Below are positions 6,805-8,632 of a DNA stretch of 8,632 nt, one piece after another. A model generated the notes under the pieces. It was not told the origin of the DNA. It ran no database searches and worked only from the letters and a program-made list of their open reading frames with translations. Numbering within the stretch: the stretch's first letter is position 1; every line of letters starts with the position of its first letter. The stretch is from an uncultured Lachnospiraceae bacterium (GTDB taxonomy: Bacteria; Bacillota; Clostridia; Lachnospirales; Lachnospiraceae), in assembly GCA_947175845.1 (NCBI GenBank), contig CAMWOK010000109.1:1-8632 (forward strand), read 5' to 3'. The position numbers and the translations under genes are program-made.

Positions 6805-7982
6805 TCTTTTCCCATCAATTTTGTAAGATTTCCGAGATACTGCTGTGTCCCGAACCTTCTGGCCCGCTCTGCTGCCATCTCTCTATAATGCCCATAATAG
6901 GCATCATCCGTCAACATCTTTTTGAGCTCCCGCGCAAAAATCTCCTCCTCAGCCATGACATGTTCGGGGTTCAAGTCCTTGTCCCCCTGAAAAACCGGCG
7001 TGAGAATGCCGTACTTTGCATAGTGCACACAGTTCTGGTCAGCGCACAGCGTGTAGTCCTCCTGCAGAATCTCGGCCGGTCCGGTCTTGCAGTTGGCGCT
7101 GATGCACGGGAGCCCGCACGCCATCGCCTCTATCAGCGCATTTGGAAATCCCTCGCTCTGCGAGGTCAGCGCGTACACGTCCGCCCTTCTCAGAAATGCG
7201 AACGGATTTTGCTGCATCCCCGTAAACAGGACATCTGCACCCATCCCAAGCGCTTCTGCAAGCTTTTTGTACTCCCGATAATCGCCGGCTCCGACAATCA
7301 TGAGCTTCACGTCCCCAACATCCTTTCTGACCAGCGAAACCGCCTTTATCAGGTGCCAGAATCCCTTGACATCATGCGCCCTCCCCATCGAGACTACCGT
7401 TTTCCCGCCGCGGGCAAAGAACCCGTCAAACTCCGGCGGCGTGCCGAGTGCGGACTGCGCTGCAATCTGTCCGATATCGCACGGATTGTACAGCACTGCG
7501 GACTGCTTCGGATGAAACTGACGGACAATCTCCTGCTCCATCACACAGGTGCAGCTGATCACCCTGTCCGCAAGGCCGCACACCAGTTTCATGGAAGCGC
7601 GGCTGCTCAGCGCCCCGTATCCCCTGATGCCCGCCCACGTGATCTCCGTGTGCCTTGACAGGACATTCACAAGATTTGCCGTCGGCCCGAAGCTGTAGCT
7701 GAGCGCAATGCCCAGCTCCTTTTTGAGCTTCCTCACGCGCCGGACTCTGCGCACTACATTCAGCGCCTTTCCCGCCCTGCCGGAGACCGCCCCCAGCTCT
7801 AAATCTATCAGGTGCACGCCCGACACATCATAGATCATTCCCGCCGTGTTGAACACCACCAGATGAACCTCGCACACGTCCTTGAGCAGCTGCGCAGTCT
7901 GTGCGCACACGCGCTCAAGCCCCCCCTGGTCAAGCATCGGCACAATCAGCATAATCTGCCTTCTCTTATTTTCCCTCTCCAA
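6798..7982 (-). CDS. GT4-family glycosyltransferase
   Basis: A complete 394-residue GT-B glycosyltransferase. From the first start it has the N-terminal loop MLDQGGLERV (16-25), VLYNPCDI (163-170) at the interdomain region, VSMGRAHDVKGFWHLIKA (197-214) starting the donor domain, and the catalytic segment EGFPNALIE with E277 and E285 (E-x7-E), then CKTGPAEIL (298-306). Residues of about 310-345, including YGILTPVF and DLNPEHV, form an insertion before the C-terminal helices. It diverges clearly from the other two GT4 proteins here, so it probably makes a different linkage. Start choice: TTG 7982 lies 1 nt after the previous stop but has no good binding site. ATG 7952 (codon 11) has AGAAGG 6 nt upstream and gives 384 residues, though it shortens the first beta strand (QIMLIVPM). 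I lean to ATG 7952 but list the longer frame. Confidence 0.95.
   Translation of the reverse strand: MERENKRRQIMLIVPMLDQGGLERVCAQTAQLLKDVCEVHLVVFNTAGMIYDVSGVHLIDLELGAVSGRAGKALNVVRRVRRVRKLKKELGIALSYSFGPTANLVNVLSRHTEITWAGIRGYGALSSRASMKLVCGLADRVISCTCVMEQEIVRQFHPKQSAVLYNPCDIGQIAAQSALGTPPEFDGFFARGGKTVVSMGRAHDVKGFWHLIKAVSLVRKDVGDVKLMIVGAGDYREYKKLAEALGMGADVLFTGMQQNPFAFLRRADVYALTSQSEGFPNALIEAMACGLPCISANCKTGPAEILQEDYTLCADQNCVHYAKYGILTPVFQGDKDLNPEHVMAEEEIFARELKKMLTDDAYYGHYREMAAERARRFGTQQYLGNLTKLMGKEW
7959..7964 (-). promoter_or_regulatory. Candidate ribosome binding site favouring an internal GT4 start
   Basis: AGAAGG lies 6 nt before the in-frame ATG at 7952. The alternative TTG at 7982 has no comparable site, so this motif is the main argument for a 384-residue product. 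Confidence 0.55.
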
Positions 7983-7983
7983 C

Positions 7984-8632
7984 TCAGTTCACTCTCCGCA
8001 TCAATTTCATGCCTGCGACAGCCAGCTTTCCGAGCAGTGTGTTGCCCGCAAACACATTGTAATAGGTGATCTTGTCCCCGCCAAATTTCAGCTTGAATTC
8101 ATCGATTCCATTTGGATTGTCAAAATCAGAGATTCCGCCCCAGTCGTACCGGAGCAGTCCCTTCTTCTTGAAATACAGGATATCCTCCCAGTGAAGGCGC
8201 TTGTTCGCCCGCCCGATCATGGACTGGTCCGCGCTCTCCTCCCGGAAGCATGACGCAGAATGCAGCAGCCGCGCATCGGTGTCATCGCAGATGTAGGAGT
8301 GAAACAACAGCAGCTCCCCCGCGCGCCACACTGCGGAAAACAGGATTCCATCCGCCTCGAGATACTTTTTCACCGCGGAGAGATTCAGCCTGGTGTCCGA
8401 ACCCTTCGACTGGTACATCCGCTCGTAGATGTCTGCAAAGGCAGAAAGTAATTCCGGCGCCTGTTCGATATCGCTTTTCGTGTAAAAGCGGATCGCAATC
8501 TGATCCTTCTCGCTTCTTCGAAACTGATATCGGACCGCCTTGTTGACCGCTGCGAGCATCTCCTCCTCCGGGAGTGTGATGTCGTTCATGCAGGTATGGT
8601 ACTCCTGCCAGCCGCAAAAACGCCCTTTTGTC
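7984..8632 (-). CDS. FemAB/GNAT-like acyltransferase, C-terminal part (5' end outside window)
   Basis: 215 residues are visible and the frame stays open to the window edge, so the gene starts upstream. An ATG at 8589 exists but the in-frame residues before it (WQEYHTCMNDITLPEEEM) look like the interior of a FemAB-type protein. These proteins have a segment of this form, ending a D-x-L-S-x-E-E-E motif and continuing into an R-Y-x-x-R-R-x-E helix (here VRYQFRRSEKD). The C-terminal part has LRYDWGGISDF and NGIDEFKLKFGG, the conserved strand and loop of the second GNAT domain in Fem-like and BioF2-like acyltransferases. Known members add amino acids to lipid II or carry out related aminoacyl/acyl transfers. 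Here the target may be a glycan amine or hydroxyl, or peptidoglycan; this is inference. The stop precedes the next gene's TTG by 1 nt. AGGAG sits 12 nt before the internal ATG, too far to be convincing. Confidence 0.82.
   Translation of the reverse strand, partial: TKGRFCGWQEYHTCMNDITLPEEEMLAAVNKAVRYQFRRSEKDQIAIRFYTKSDIEQAPELLSAFADIYERMYQSKGSDTRLNLSAVKKYLEADGILFSAVWRAGELLLFHSYICDDTDARLLHSASCFREESADQSMIGRANKRLHWEDILYFKKKGLLRYDWGGISDFDNPNGIDEFKLKFGGDKITYYNVFAGNTLLGKLAVAGMKLMRRVN

Noticed and set aside
6888..7658. Plus-strand open frame of 256 codons
   Set aside because: It is entirely antisense to a well-defined GT4 gene, with low-complexity basic composition and no family resemblance.
8587..8589. 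ATG as the start of the acyltransferase gene
   Set aside because: The frame is open upstream to the window edge, residues before this Met fit the family interior, and the nearest AGGAG is 12 nt away. The gene is treated as 5'-truncated by the window.

Overview
The window is part of a surface-polysaccharide (capsule, exopolysaccharide or cell-wall glycan) biosynthesis operon. All seven genes lie on the minus strand, so transcription runs from the high coordinates to the low ones. The host is probably a Gram-positive Firmicute, most likely a moderately GC-rich clostridium of the Lachnospiraceae type. That rests on the strong AGGAGG-type ribosome binding sites, the TTG and GTG start candidates, the FemAB-like acyltransferase and the general character of the proteins. 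It is inference, because no rRNA or marker gene is present.

Layout in transcription order: (1) 8632-7984, the C-terminal part of a FemAB/GNAT-like acyltransferase whose start lies outside the window; (2) 7982-6798, a GT4 glycosyltransferase; (3) 6804-5398, a polytopic membrane protein resembling GT-C glycosyltransferases; (4) 5373-4453, a formyltransferase of the ArnA/methionyl-tRNA formyltransferase fold; (5) 4456-3320, a second GT4 glycosyltransferase; (6) 3301-2546, a polysaccharide-deacetylase-like protein; (7) 2515-635, a glutamine-dependent asparagine-synthase-like amidotransferase; (8) 624-1, the N-terminal 208 residues of a third GT4 glycosyltransferase, which runs off the window start. 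That is eight coding regions, two of them partial. Junctions are overlaps of 7 and 4 nt or gaps of at most 30 nt (31 nt if the second gene uses its inner ATG). No stretch over 300 bases lacks a gene, and I see no promoter, terminator, RNA gene, insertion sequence or CRISPR array.

Together the genes suggest a heteropolysaccharide built by at least three cytoplasmic GT4 enzymes and possibly a membrane GT-C enzyme. It may be decorated by nitrogen chemistry: N-formylation, amidation of a carboxylate, aminoacyl/acyl transfer, and possibly N-deacetylation to expose amines. The individual families are well known. The unusual point is the density of amine and amide modifying enzymes in one short operon. 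No Wzx flippase, Wzy polymerase, initiating phosphoglycosyltransferase or nucleotide-sugar synthesis gene is in the window, so the chemistry of the product cannot be fixed from here.
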